Shown piece by piece: positions 11,006 to 23,668 of a stretch of 64,000 nucleotides of DNA. Position numbers and translations under genes: made by a program. Location: assembly GCA_037176885.1 (NCBI GenBank), contig JAWWNJ010000103.1:682001-746000 (forward strand). The letters run 5' to 3'. Source of the stretch: Favolaschia claudopus. Its lineage: Eukaryota; Basidiomycota; Agaricomycetes; Agaricales; Mycenaceae. Position 1 is the stretch's first letter; each line of letters starts with the position of its first letter. The notes under the pieces were generated by a model, which was given only the letters and a program-made list of their open reading frames with translations, was not told where the DNA came from and searched no databases.

Positions 11006-11550
11006 GCGGACCTACGGTCCGCAATTGATCCGTGCCACGCGAGTTCGGGTAAATTTGATGTGCGCAGGTTGCTCTCAGAACGTCTGGGGTACTTGGCACC
11101 CTGGCACTACCATGGTGTCACGTCACGCTTTGGGTCCTTTCGAATGTGTAGCTACCTGCAGGGCTCCAATAGCTTGAAAAACTTACTATGAGTCTTATAA
11201 ATGCATGACTAGGCCCCAGGAGCATCCCCATATTTTTCAGTCAAATATTTCATGCTCATCACAAATCAGTCAGTAAAACAGCAAGCCAAAGTGCCTGTGT
11301 CGAGTGGTCCAGAACAACGTGAAATAGAGGCGAAATAAATCGGGGAAAATTGCAGCTTGGTTTATTGGATGCCAAGCTACACTCCCAATTTTTTTCGGGC
11401 CCAGGGGCGGAGGGGAATGGGTAGAAAACGGGGTGTGACGCCATGTGCGCTGTTACTAGGCCGATTACCCCAGACGTTCTGAGAGCACATCCGTCCATCA
11501 AATTTACCCGACCTCGCGTGGCACGGATCAATTGCGGACCGTAGGTCCGC
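11006..11550. repeat. 85-bp inverted repeat around a 370-bp centre
   Basis: Left arm 11006-11091 (GCGGACCTACGGTCCGCAAT start) and right arm 11466-11550 pair almost completely. The arm itself begins with a small palindrome, GCGGACC/GGTCCGC. A further CTCAGAACGTCTGGG copy follows at about 11556, outside the right arm. This looks like a non-autonomous DNA element or a partly duplicated one. The true ends are not clear. Confidence 0.55.
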
Positions 11551-11579
11551 TGTGCCCTCAGAACGTCTGGGTTACCGAG

Positions 11580-12430
11580 ACAGTGATCCCCCATGGGAAA
11601 AGCAATCCCGTCGGGCAAAGTTGTGGTACGGCCCAGATATGGAATGCGACTTTTCTGATACTTATGTTCTGAATTGCGGCACCTGGCCCATGTTTTATTC
11701 AACTTTTACAGAGTTTCTGGATCAGTGCACTGAATAAATTGATTTTTTTTCGTAACAAACTCTAATCTTGGGACTGCGGGACCATCCCAAATAATATTCC
11801 AACTGTTTTAGCACTAATAACAGCCTGTTATTGTGTGTCTCCAAGCATTCACGCATTTTTAGTTCTCAGCTGAACTCGGATCGGCGCCATAAGACCATAT
11901 GTCGGGATGTTTGGGGCACCGCACCCACTCGGGAGGATTCTGGAAGGAATAGGGCCCAAGAACATTTTTTACCTGCATTGTATACTTGCTATCAAATTTT
12001 CATGAGTTCTCTTTTTTCTTTTCTTTTTCGCTCTTTTTCGCGCTTTTTCCCCATTCGGACACCCAGTAGTATGGTCGGAAAACCGTTTCCGGACTCTCAC
12101 TATTCAATTATTATCTGATTGATTACCTTCGGGCACGGTAACAAGAAAAAGAAATTTGCGCCAGACAGCTCGTGTAGGTCAGTTTTTGTCTCATCGAGAC
12201 GGGCACAGGCCCATCCCGCGCAGTCCATCATCGCCCCTTTTACGTTTCCGCGGCGCAGAGTTCTTGTGCTTTCACATGTTCTTATTTTATTTTTATCTCT
12301 CTCGCTGCATCGCCGAACTCAGATCAATTGGCAATGATAATCAAGACAATACCCTCAAGACAGACGGACCTCAAATTCAAGATAATACTCAAGATAGAAG
12401 ATCAATTTCAAGACAGTATTCAAGATGAAG
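11580..12430. other. Unassigned region; CAAGA-rich repeat at the end
   Basis: No gene is recognised. From about 12340 to 12430 the plus strand repeats variants of TCAAGACAATA and TCAAGATAATAC (five or six units, degenerate). It could be a decayed tandem repeat. Confidence 0.3.
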
Positions 12431-13330
12431 TGTCAAGTTCAATAAGCTAAGTCTTTTTCCTGTTATTTGCTTCTTTATTTGTTTTTCCTATCGAATCTGC
12501 GCCGCTCGTGCCCCCATTAAACCTTATTGCGGAAAGACCTCGCTTGAAGCGGGAGATTTCAGAGAAGGTCTGCACTTGGGGCCACTGGGGGCCTCGGGTG
12601 GACCGGGCAATTGCTGAGGCATCTCGGAATTGTTTTCTCTTTCTGAGTATCCTCGATGCTTGTTCTCCCTTCGAGCGAGTGGTCTTTCCGCTCAAGATCT
12701 GGGAATGGACAACACCGGTTCTTCTTTCCAATACGCACCGCTCCTTTTTGGGGGGTTTCGGTCGTTCTTCGATTCGCCCTTCACGCGAGCCGTTGGCTCT
12801 AGGGAGCGGTGCTCCTAGTTGGGTGTTCTCGGGCTTCATCTCATCTCTCCCAAAAGCCCGGGAGCATCTTGCGTCCTGAAATTGACAGCTTCTCGTTCCA
12901 GAACTATTCGCAAGGCTCAAGATTTCTTTTCGTCCCGAGGCGCCTCTCTCGCACATCCATTCGTGCGACAGAGCCCTCCGTTCTGGACCGAGACGCGAAG
13001 TCGATCCTGCGAGACGAGCTCTTGAGGATCTACAGTGGGGAGCGCGTCGAGCAGACGTGGCGACATCTGTATCTACCTGTAGCTACTCCCGAAAGCGACT
13101 AGTCTACCTTGCCTGCGTTTCCAATAGCCATTGTCAGCCAAATACCATGTACGCAAAATTTCTGCAGGGGCCCATCCAAAAATACTTCCCAAAACTAGAG
13201 AGCCAAATACTCCGCAAGGGGCATCGTGAAGAGAATTCCGGCGAGCCGACTAGAAAGAATAAGAATGAAAATGGGGAGTATGAAACTGGCGCGGGCGGAC
13301 TCAGACTTGAGTATGTATTATTGGTTCCAT
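12431..13330. other. Long open but unrecognised region
   Basis: Both strands stay open for more than 120 codons between 12447 and 12956 because stop codons are sparse. Neither translation shows a domain I recognise, and there are no clear splice sites. I cannot say whether it codes; organellar or foreign origin cannot be excluded. Confidence 0.2.
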
Positions 13331-13507
13331 ATTCATCCTGTTGATTTTATGGCTGGACGTTCTGCTGATTTCGAGGCGAAGGCTGGCCAAGCATACAAAC
13401 CTCTTGGAAACACAGACTCGGAGCCGCAGACCACCGAGGAAATTAATATCGAGGTTAAGTCGAATTTCATCCAATGACCTCGTGAGGACAGAGTAAAACC
13501 AGGATCT

Positions 13508-14035
13508 TTAGAATGGAGGTAGAAGATATACGTAACCAAAGTCAGTGTGTCCATCGCCTTCGCCGTCCCGGCTGAGCTTGCGTTCTTCGAGCGTGCGGGG
13601 TGGTATACCATCTGCAAAATAAAGCCGGCGGTGAATTACCATTCGATGATAGTGCAATGAAACCGCGACAATAATGGCTGGTAATATTGAAAGCGTACCT
13701 CCAACCGATAAGCAAGGTCTGAGACCAAGTATGGATACGAAAATTCACGCTGATATACGCGGCGGTAATACCCTCATACTCCTCAATACTCTTGAAAATA
13801 TCGTCGAAATAGGGCATTTCCTGAAATTTGAATCAGACGCAAGTGAAGGAAGGAAGAAATAAGCTGAACGCATATCATCCAGGCCTAGGGGTGCCGTGCC
13901 GCCAAGAAACTTCTTCTGCAGGGTGTACCTCCAATCGCGCAGCTGCACCGACTTTGGGTCCGACTCAAGCTGGTCTACGCTGGTCACTTGGCAGTTTCTG
14001 GTGAACAGTGGGAAACCAACTTTGATCGTCCCCAA
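13508..14035 (-). pseudogene. Possible TFIIS-N (LW domain)-like gene fragment
   Basis: A three- or four-exon model on the minus strand gives QLRDWRYTLQKKFLG, then after an intron (GTATGC...TTTCAG) MPYFDDIFKSIEEYEG, then short exons ending GYVYLLPPF and a stop near 13508. The spacing of the Trp, LQK, FL and MP-D-LF-IE-YE residues resembles the TFIIS N-terminal domain of transcription elongation factors such as Spn1/IWS1 and LEDGF. The second half of that domain is not recognisable and the rest of the protein is absent. It could be a truncated copy or a different small protein. Confidence 0.35.
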
Positions 14036-15637
14036 GCAAGGCCAAATACCTTCCTCCTACCCAAATTCCGATTCCAATCCGATTCCATCCTTTGAACGGG
14101 ATGCGGTGAAAGGTGAAGGCGGCGGATGCCCCCGAACTCGAATTCGATTTATATACTGGAGGTGCTGGTGGGGTGGGTTCTTAGGGTAGCGGTGGACATG
14201 GTGGCCATGGAGACGGTGCCAGTCTTGCATTTCATGGCTTAACTGTGAACACTATGCATATCCATAATGGTATACCTCAATTGTGGTAATTGAAACCTCA
14301 AGTACTGACTGCTGCTGTAGTTCCAATGCAAGAAGCCAGACTTAAAAGTCCGAAAGTTTGTCCTGAGCCAGTGCCTAAATTTACTGGCCGACGGGGAATT
14401 CTTCAAGAAATACATCAATTCTACACTCGACAATCAGGATCTAGGCTGGTTTATGTCTTACATGGACTTGGGGGTGCCGGAAAAAGTCAGCTTGCTTTCA
14501 AATTTGCGCAAGAGGCCCAGGAAAACAACCGGTATATCACAATGCCCTCATATGTTGCTCAGTGAATCACTAAGCTGTCTGTAGGTTCTCAGACATATTC
14601 TATGTTGATGCTTCAAGCCAACAAACTGCAGAGGATGACTTGAAGCTCCTTGCACCTGCAGGATCTGAAGAGACAGCAAATTCAGGTCTTGGCTGGCTTG
14701 CTCGTCAGAAAGAATGGCTTCTTGTCTTTGACAATGCTGATGATATACAACTTGACATTTCGAAATTCTTTCCCCGTGGCAAAGGCAATATTTTGATAAC
14801 TACCCGAAATCCTCAGCTTAGTATGCATGGAGAAGATTTCAAGGTGTCAGATATGGATGTGGATGATGCAAAGGACCTGCTGTTAAAGCTTGTTGGCAAA
14901 AAGGCTGTAGACAACAATAAAGAACAGCTTGCCACAGATATTGTCATGGTTAGTAGAATCAACTTTGTGGAGAGGGTAGTATGCAATATGCTCACACATT
15001 TGACAGGAACTTCATTGCTTTGCCCTTGCAGTCACCCAATCAGGGGGATATATACATGCACGTGGCAAGCTGGATACTTATCTGAACCTTTACAAAACCT
15101 CTCGTGATGCCCTCCTGAACCAAAAAGAAGTTCAAGGCCAGGATCAATATGGTTTTGCTGTATATGCAACCTGGGCTCTCAGTTACAATTTGCTCAGTCC
15201 CGGTGGGAAATGTCTTTTGCAGATCTGCTCTCAGTTACATCATCAAAATATTCCGCAGGAGATTTTTGAAAATGCTTCATTGTCCAATACAAAGCTAGAG
15301 GACCCAGAGTTGCAAATAGAGGTTGCAGCACTCTTGGCACACATTGGAGGACAAAACAAAGGTTGGGATCAAATGGTGTTTGACAAATGTGCAGGAGAGC
15401 TGCAATCTTTTTCACTCATTGGACAGAATCTATTGGACAACTCATACAGTATTCATCCCTTGGTTCAGCATTGGAGTAATGAAACCACATCACAGATACA
15501 TGCACAGCTTGAGAGTCTGAAAATGTGTGTCCTAGCAATCATTGGGCTTTCTATATCAAAAGGCAACACAATGGAGGAACATCAATACCGACACAAACTT
15601 GTGTAACATATCATTCAACATGCCTCTCTGTTCAATA

Positions 15638-16524
15638 CTCGTCATCACAGAAAGTAAGCGAAAATTCGATTATTTTCGATGAAATTTGTAGTATTGTACC
15701 ATCTCAGGTAGGTAGACATAATCTTTGGCATCTATTGCCCTCCAATACAACAGAAACCCGGTGCATAACTAGGTGGTACTCACTGTATAATCACATAATC
15801 TTTCCTTGTCATATTTTGATGAAGCCTTGTGAACCCTGATAAAATCATTGCATAAAACGAATTGATAGGGGCAAAGTTTTATGCATGGAAGAAGTAGATC
15901 TGTATGTCTTCCTTCCATACACCTTCTTGAAGAAAGGGAAATCCACTTGACGACGAAATACAGAGTGATTACTTTTGATGGTGCCGAAATTGACGGATAA
16001 TCTTTATGCATCACAATTCATGAGAGACTTTGAGACGGAAAGCAAGAGGTATATCATTCTAAACTTGTTGGTGAGGGATAGGGGAGACTATAAACCGCTG
16101 TTATATACTTTCACTTGCCTCCAGGCATCATTTTTGCGGGCACAAAATATGATCTCGGGAGAACAGCCAAATGAACTGTTTTCCTGGTTTTTCTTGCGAA
16201 ATCTCAATTTTAGAAACAATTTGAAATGTCCAGGGGCTACCCTAGTATTGTGGACCATGGTATCTTGTACCCAAAGTTTGCCCAAAGTGGGACATCTACG
16301 ATTATTTTCAGATTGGACAAAGTTTTGTATTGTATGTATGGATTAGTATCGTGATACTCAAATTTGCACCGGTTCTGTAGGAGGCAAGACAAACTTGTCT
16401 GCTCCAGAACTCATACTACAAAATCCTACTATGATACATTATATTTTGAGGTCCAAGCAGCGCGACATCATCATGTGACCGTGTCGAGATGACGCAATTT
16501 TCGCTTACTTTCTGTGATGACGAG
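15638..16524. mobile_element. 887-bp TA-flanked element inside the STAND gene
   Basis: CTCGTCATCACAGAAAGTAA and its inverse at 16505-16524 form TIRs of about 29 bp, with TA at 15636-15637 and 16525-16526. There is no convincing gene inside. It separates the NTPase part from the TPR part of the host gene. Removing it with one TA joins SLFN to RAIDTY in frame. Confidence 0.8.
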
Positions 16525-16557
16525 TAGAGCTATAGACACGTATGTTGGTGATACCCT

Positions 16558-17140
16558 AGTCATGGACGTGTTACCCCCCCACTCTGAGGAGCGACAGCGA
16601 TCAATGATCTGAGCGTTCGCCGTGATGACGGCTTCCCGTTTGGGCAATATCCGCTCAATAAGGAAGTACCTCCGTACTTTCAGAGCTTCGTCTTGTAGCT
16701 CACTCTATGGACTCCCTCTTGTCTCTACTACCCTAATCTACGCATAATACTCAACATGGAATCACATTCGCTCGTTCAGACGACCTCGCACCCTCAAAAT
16801 TCAATGCCAGTGCTGGATGGATGGAATATATCTTTTGCTCAACTGCAGATTCCAACTGCGGCGAAGATGTGTTGGACTTGATCGTTGACTCCCCTCAGAT
16901 ATGGTAATAACGAAAAACGCGACGGGACGCGAGTTAGTTGCAAAGTGAGCGGTGGCGAGCGCGTCTCGGACGTACTTCCTTTTTAAGTGGATTCTTCCAA
17001 AACGGGCAGCCGTCATCATGCCGACCTGTTCATCATTGATGGATGTCGCTCCTCAGCGTGACCCCCCGACAAATCCAAGACTTTATATACGTTTGAACGA
17101 CTATCTTCAAAAGAGTATATAAAGTCTTGTTACGAGACTA
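16558..17140. mobile_element. 583-bp insertion with possible 10-bp target duplication
   Basis: GTGATACCCT stands at 16548-16557 and again at 17141-17150, on either side of a block absent from the TPR reading frame. Inside, ACTCTGAGGAGCGACA near 16578 has an inverted relative near 17040, and AAGACTTTATATAC at 17083 is inverted at 17113. A 9-11 bp target duplication is typical of Mutator-like elements; terminal repeats at the exact ends are poor, so the class is tentative. Confidence 0.55.
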
Positions 17141-17923
17141 GTGATACCCTGGCATTTGTGTTGTATGAAGGGGGGCAGTTCAAAAATGCTATAAAACTCC
17201 AGGTTGTTGTTATGGAGGCAAGGAAGCAACATCTAGGGGAGGATCATTCTGATACTTTGCACAGTATGGACACTCTTGCAATGAGTTACTGGAGACAGGG
17301 CCAATGGAGCGATGCAGAGGATCTTGTGGTATTTGTCCTAGAAGCAAGGAAGCGGAAGCTGTCTCCAAGTACCCTATACAGCATGAACTACCTTGCAAGC
17401 ATATACTTGAGCCAGGGCCGATGGCACGATGCACTAGCCCTCCAGGTTGTTGTCCTGGCAGCCTTCAAGCAACGGCTGGGCGTGGAGCATCCGGACACTC
17501 TGAGTACCATGAACAACCTTGCTGCCACTTACAATAGTCAGCACCAATGGAAGGATGCAGAGGATCTTCAAATCTTTGTCTTGGAGACAAGGAAGAAACA
17601 GCTTGGAGAGGATCACCCTGAAACCTTGGCCATCACGAACAACCTTGCTGCCACATACAGTAGCCAGGGGAAACACAGTGATGCAGAGACTCTCAAACTT
17701 GTTGTATTGGAGGCATATAAGCGACAGCTAGGAAAGGAGCATACAAACACTCTGACCATCATGAACAACCTTGCCTTAAATTACCAAAACCAAGAGCAAT
17801 GGACTGACGCAGAGCCTCTCCAACTTGCTGTCTTGGAGGGATGGAAGCGGCAGGTGGGAGCAGAGCATCCATTGACTCTGACTATCATGAACAACCTTGC
17901 TGCCACTTACCATGGCCTGGGAC

Positions 17924-18176
17924 ATCAGGAAAAACCCAAAATTCTATGATGCACTCTGGAAATCTATGTATGTCTATGAGGTACGAAAGCCACCTCCCAG
18001 GTTTCTATGCAGTTCCATATAGCGCACCAGAGACAGTCATAGTCGTCAGAGTAAATTGTCTATGACTGTCTATGACCGTCTATGACCGGCTATGGGATCT
18101 ATGTGGCACTCTGGAGACCGCCATAGAAACCTGGGAGGGGGGTGTTGTACCACATAGCATTTGGGTTTTTCCTGAT
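17924..18176. mobile_element. 253-bp palindromic insertion in a TPR repeat
   Basis: ATCAGGAAAAACCCAAA and its inverse form the ends, and GGAC flanks both sides (17920-17923 and 18177-18180). Inside are several CTATGACYG units and nested inverted repeats. Removing it with one GGAC restores the TPR codons GLGQWKDAE. The 4-bp target copy is short, so its reality as a target duplication is likely but not certain. Confidence 0.75.
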
Positions 18177-18865
18177 GGACAATGGAAGGATGCAGAGGCT
18201 CTTCAAGTTACTGTCTTGGAAGCAAGGAAGCAACATCTAGGGGGGGAGCATCCTGACACACTTGTTAGCATGAACAATCTTGCACGTACTTACCTGAGCC
18301 AACACCGATTCGGTGAGGCAGAGGCTCTCGAAGTCAAGGTTGTGGAAACATACAAACAGCTGTTGGGAGAGGAGCATCCAGAGACTCAGATCAGCATGCA
18401 AAGTCTCAGTAGAATACAGCAGGAAGAGAAGATAATGAGTGACGTTGATCCATTTTTAAAGGCCGGATCAGGCAAAGCTGGAGGTCATTTTCGGGAGAGC
18501 CCTTCCACCCCTGGAATGTTCTTTTTCGGGGACTGGGACTACGCCTCACTGCCATGATGCCTCCTTTGTAACACACTTTGAAAGTACAACAGTATTCTTC
18601 CTTTGGTTTTGACATTCATGTGGGTATTTGTGTGGAAAGTAGTAAGTATTAGGGGCAGAGGATAGTACATGACTAGTAGTCACAAATCCGCCTTGATGCC
18701 GCGAACTTCAAGGTGAGAGGTTTGCTTAGGGGAAATGAATGGTAAGATCGTCGTCAACGATATTGCGATCAGTAATGAACGTTCTGGCGGAAAGGGCGAT
18801 GACGGTGGGTAGGTTAGCATCTGCATTGAATGAAAACATTTTATCGAGCGGTTAGGGCGTGGGAA

Positions 18866-21718
18866 GTTAGAAGGAGTAAAATTACCTGGAGACGAAAATT
18901 CCGTAGTTATCTCCCTCTTCGCGGATGATACAACAATCTTCCTGTCGTCGACTGACTCTCTGAGTGAACTGTGGGAGATTTTAGATCTCTGGTGTGAAGC
19001 TTCAACGGCAAAATTCAACGAAACCAAAACTGTGGTGCTTCCGTTTGGATCGCCGGCCTATCGTGCGGCTGTTTGTAAAAATCGGAGGATCAACGATTTC
19101 TCCCAAATAAATGACATTAAGCCCGGGATTCGGATTGTGCCCGATGGTGAGACGTGCCGGATGCCAGGTGCGTGGTTTGGAAATAAGGTAACATACCTGA
19201 CTCCCTGGCCTGCGGTTGTGGAGAAAATTACTTATGATCTACGGCGCTGGGGTGCCATGAAACCTGAATTGGAAGGAAAGAGGCATATAATTAATATGAT
19301 TATAGGTGGACGAACTCAATATCTGACTCGTGTCCAGGGGATGCCCAAGGAAATAGAGGAAAAACTCGTAAACCTGGAACATGAGTTCCTTTGGGACGGA
19401 AAAAAGGCCAGAGCAGGACACGACACAATGGTGCGCCATGTTCTCGATGGCGGAAAGCAGATTTTAGACATTCCTGCGAGGAATGAGGCTATTGACTTGT
19501 TGAATCTTCAGGATTACCTCACTCTCGATGCGGATCGGGCACGATGGTGTCTTTTGGTCGATTTTCTGATTGTTAATTACGGAGAAAGAAGCTATCTTAA
19601 TTTCCGGCCGGGTCAGGTCGAGAATATATTCTTACAAAATATCCACATACCGATATCCTCAAAAACAAAACTTCCGGACCAGATCAAGCGGATGATATCC
19701 GCTGCTGAGAAATATAATTTGAGATTCACGGGTTTGTCGATATCGCCCGAGATACAATTGCGAATGCCTATATGTGAATACTAACCTATACAAGGCAGGA
19801 CACCGGCGGGCTGCTGCGGCCTGTCTTCGGGTAAAACATGGTGTTCAGTCCCTTGAGGACTTGGTGGTTATAGCTGAGCGCAAAACGACGAATCTGCGAA
19901 GACCGCATCAGATCAATTCTGCTTCCGGGTTCGGCAAGAAGAACTGTGGCTGTCCGCCCTGCCGTCATGACCGGATTGAACACGGCTGCTCTGATCCAGG
20001 CTCATGTATCGATACCGCTAAATTATTATTGAATAATGTAAATCCAAAGTGAAACCCACAATATCCAACAACAGATCTGTACTCCGAATTGCAACTATCA
20101 GAAGAGGAATTGGAACAGAACAACGAGGCTCTTCAAGTCGACTTGGAGTTCACATTCAATCCGGACTATTCTCTGGGTGATTTAATCTCAGGCTTTCGTA
20201 TTTTTGCTTCGGAAGAAAACTTGGAAACCTTGCCAGCTCGACGAGGTCAGGTCGCATACAATAATGAGGAGGCCCTGACAATTTTTTTACACTGCAAGGT
20301 GGATCGAGCTGGGGAATTCAAACCCTCGACGAACATTTGGAACGGCGTGGCTGATGAGGGACAGGGAACAGTGGCGTTTGAGCAGTGCTCACTGACTTTT
20401 GATGCGTCGGACATACCCCATTCTTACACTGCAGGCCTTCTCGGAGCCCTGCTACACAAACTGCACAACACCGCCAAATCAACACCACTACTGGTATGTA
20501 TGTTCCGTGTCGGATTACCTGCTGAAGGTTTTCGTCAAATCGAGGGCAACATTTGAGGACGATATGCTGGGAGCTAACTTCAGACTCATCAAAAGTGTGT
20601 TCACGGCCCTGAATGAAAGAACGGGCCGAGTTAAATTCAAAAAAATCTCGAAATTGCCTGACAGCGTGCACTTCCCAGTTGCCGTAGAAGACATAGAGGT
20701 GGACACGCAGATGGATATTATGTTTACGAACCCGGGCATTTTGCTCCAACGTGGTTCACAACGCATCTTCACAAAAATCATTTTGAATCTCCGTAAAGAG
20801 CCTGAACGGAGAACGACATACGTGAATCTCAAACGATTCCGTTGTTCTGTCGACGAGATGTCAGGCTTTGAACCCTCCGATGAGGTGATATGGAAGTCTG
20901 TACGGTCTAGTACTCTCAAGAGACTCACTCGGGAGTTCTTCTGGAAATGCATTCATGAGACGTTTTGGGTTGGAGATTTTTGGTTCCATCTGCACAACTC
21001 CCATCCGATGGGATACTGCCAGTATTGTAAAGTGACCGAATCACATGAACATATTGCACTGGAGTGTAACCTGCCTGAGGGAAAAATTATTTGGTCACTA
21101 GCCCAAGATTTATGGCAGATGAAATTTACGGATGCGAGCTGGCCGAAGCTCAGCTGGGGACTCATCCTTGGCTGTAATTTGGTTAAATTTAAATCGCGGA
21201 AGGGAGTACTCCTTCCACACAAGAGCAGAGTATTCGTATCTTGGCACTTGATATGGAATCTGCGTGTAGAAAGGGTTATTAAAAACCCCGGGATAATCCA
21301 TACTGCTTCACAGGTGCATAATAGATGGGTTGCTGCAATCAATGCTGCATTGGATCGCGATAGGATTCTAACTGACAGAACGAAATTTGGCTCCCTCGCG
21401 CTGAGCCAAAAACAGGTTTTATACACCTGGAGTGGGTTACTTTTGAACGAGGACAACCTGCCGGATAACTGGATCTTTGCTAGGGGGGTTTTAGTGGGTA
21501 TACAGCCCTGGAGAACTGGAATTGGTTAACTGCGTTTGGCTGGAGTCCCACACTGGTTTCACCGTGCGTAAGGCATTTCCTCCTGGACTTCTTTCACCGG
21601 CATTTTCTGGTCAACAGCCAGTAACCCAAGCGGACGACTCGGAATGCTTCTGCAGACTGATCATCGTTTAAGTTTACGAACTTACAAACGCTCCCAAAAA
21701 AAAAAAAAAAAAAAAAAA
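18866..21718 (+). pseudogene. 5'-truncated LINE (Tad/I-like) with RT end, RNase H and poly(A)
   Basis: The frame from 18866 gives SLFADDTTIFL, the catalytic FADD motif of reverse transcriptase, followed by the RT thumb and connection region to about 19784. A frameshift leads to CGCPPCRHDR...HGCSDPGSC (about 19930-20020). An in-frame stop near 20050 precedes a degenerate RNase H region (20080-20500). A second frameshift leads to YCQYCKVTESHEHIALEC near 21020, the zinc-knuckle-like C-terminal domain of such LINEs. It ends in 23 consecutive A residues (21696-21718). Two frameshifts, one stop and missing endonuclease and RT core make it dead. The 300 bp before it (18558-18865) contain no other gene; part may be degraded LINE. 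Confidence 0.8.
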
Positions 21719-23668
21719 CAAACAAAAAAGGTCTAAACATTTGGAACGCACCGCCACAGCACTGCCACCTCGGCAGCCCTCGGCCGGGGCTTCGGCTATG
21801 TTATGGGCAAGTTGTGGGCATGTCTGAGACATGCCAGACCCATACCCTGACCAGCCTGACGGGGGTGATAAGTGCTGACTGGGGCTGATCAGCGAGTTGC
21901 GGCGCGCAACGGCAAAACTCTTTCACCCTTCAGCACTCTTGGAGTGAGGGTTTTTTCTTTACAATTTGTATTTTATTGAGTTAATTCTACACTACATTTC
22001 CTGAGCCTTATTTACTTCACTCCGACTGACTCAAGTTATTTAATTCATTAGTACTTAAATGGGTTGTGGAGCACGACTGCGTCATACAGTGAGTGACTTC
22101 CCATAAGCCTAGATACTTGATTTACAATATTTTCGACTAGACGGCGGAGATGCCGAAGCTTCCATCAGGACCCCATCGGACTAGGATCTTGGTTACGTTG
22201 CGTTTGTCAAGGTCTAAATCTTTCTAAATGCCTAAATCTGAACATGGGGTCGGGACCCCCTGTTCAGATTCTAAACGACTTGAATAAACTGATTTGGAGC
22301 ATTCGTGCTTTCTTCATCTCGGATTCCGATGCCGCATTTGAGCGGCATTTGCTGATGACCGGTCGGCATCTGCTGCCGGGTCTGCCACGGTGGCAGGGAT
22401 GTCGGAGCAATGTTCCGGTGCACGGCCATCGCGAAATATGCGCTTTTGAGCGGGGAATCTTGTGCAACACGCGTATGGGCCACGGGTGATAGAACTGGTA
22501 AGTCCATCGCGAGCTGGCAGTTCATGGGAGAGCTAGCAATACGTTACCTGAATTCTAGTCAAAAGTGCTGAGGAAATTCAGAGATCTTCACGCCATCAAA
22601 GAACCGACGCCGCCGTCGTTGGCACCCCTCAAATAGCCTCAGATATTGTGAAAAAGTATCTAGGCTTATGGGAAGTCAACCAGTAGAAACACGCTGGGAG
22701 GTCATGACCTGAACCATGTACCTTGCTCGGGTGACCTTGGCCCCCGCCAAACTACTCGTTCTCGGTCGTTTCTGAAGCTTTTTTCGCGCTTTAAGTGGTC
22801 TAACCACCTGCAGGAGGGATCGCAGTCGCAAACAAAGTCATATTTTTCTATTGATAATGGTATGGTTCCGCTCTCTTCTGATATGAGCTGACCTAGGCTG
22901 ATATACGCTGATCAGCCTGCCCCCAAAAGCTGATCAGCCCTGATACCTCGGTCAGGCTCCGTCAGCCACTGATCAGGCAAATCCCAATTTTCCGACACAG
23001 GGTGTCCTGAGCTCAATTTTGCCGCTCAATGCCTCGGGTAAGGGCAAGAAAATATTGGAGGAAGAAGGCAAAGCTCTCCACCCCTCAAAATTAGCATAAA
23101 CTTATCACCAAAAGTGTCGGGAAGATCCGAGGGCTTGTGGCTGTGGTAAGCCCTGGGAAGATGCCGGCAAGGCGGATCAAGGCTTGGACAGGTCCTCCCA
23201 AGGTCGGCCCAAGGCTTGACCGTATAATCCAAGGCCACTCAATCCTCGACTCCTCCCTCCAAACCCATTCGACTCTAGAGTGAATCGAGCCTCGTGACGC
23301 CCTCGCCGACTTAAATGACGCGTCACACCGTCTGTAACGCCGTCGCTCTTTCTTCCGTACCACCACCATCTCCGCTACCGCCTCCATGCCTCCCCCGATG
23401 CGCCTCCTTCTGCCCATCCTCATCCTCATCTTACCGTCACCCACAACCCATTCGGCCACCCCGACACCTCTGCCAGAACTTTTCAAGCACTTTCTCGGTG
23501 AAGAAGCGTCTGGACGTGACGGGTGTCCGACTTTCAAAAGCACGTTTGGGCCCCTTCTCGACAAGTAAATAAGTGGCGGATGGCATCAGAGTTGAGTCCA
23601 ATGCATTGAAAATGTGCGTCCGCCCGCTGTTCTTTTGACTCCCTCATTTCTTTCGCAGTCGCTCTCTA
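21719..23668. other. Spacer with TGATCAGC-rich flanks around an inverted-repeat element
   Basis: GGGCTGATCAGCG and CCTGACCAGCCTGACGG at 21842-21895 have inverted relatives at 22905-22980 (GCTGATCAGCC, GGTCAGGCTCCGTCAG). They may be degenerate ends of an element of about 1.1 kb. AAGG/CCTTGG-rich sequence follows at 23100-23250. No gene is supported, although one frame (23091-23564 minus) is open. Confidence 0.35.
22094..22678. mobile_element. 585-bp inverted-repeat element
   Basis: TGACTTCCCATAAGCCTAGA at 22094 is mirrored at 22659-22678, and the arms extend imperfectly through ATACTT and CAATATT for about 40 bp. No target duplication is evident. The interior has no gene. Confidence 0.6.

Larger units (their letters stand above)
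14151..18557 (+). pseudogene. STAND NTPase (NB-ARC-like) with C-terminal TPRs, disrupted
   Basis: A Gly-rich N-terminal segment (GSGGHGGHGDG) leads into an NTPase with P-loop GLGGAGKSQLAF near 14469, Walker B LLVFDNADD near 14725, sensor ILITTRN near 14795, and ALAVTQSGGYI after an intron (14949-15006). Another intron is 14532-14584. After 17158 at least six 42-residue TPRs of the kinesin-light-chain type follow (NNLAATY... EDHPET). STAND NTPases of this build act in fungi in non-self recognition or programmed cell death; the effector domain here is not identified. Stops at about 14178, 14287 and 15604 plus three insertions (15638-16524, 16558-17140, 17924-18176) break it. With the insertions and one target copy removed, the frame runs on across each site. 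Confidence 0.75.

Noticed and set aside
12447..12956. 169-codon minus-strand frame as a gene
   Set aside because: No domain, no splice support, and an equally open frame exists on the opposite strand.
20515..21456. Minus-strand frames across the LINE
   Set aside because: They are shadows of the LINE C-terminal coding region, which carries the recognisable zinc-knuckle motif on the plus strand.
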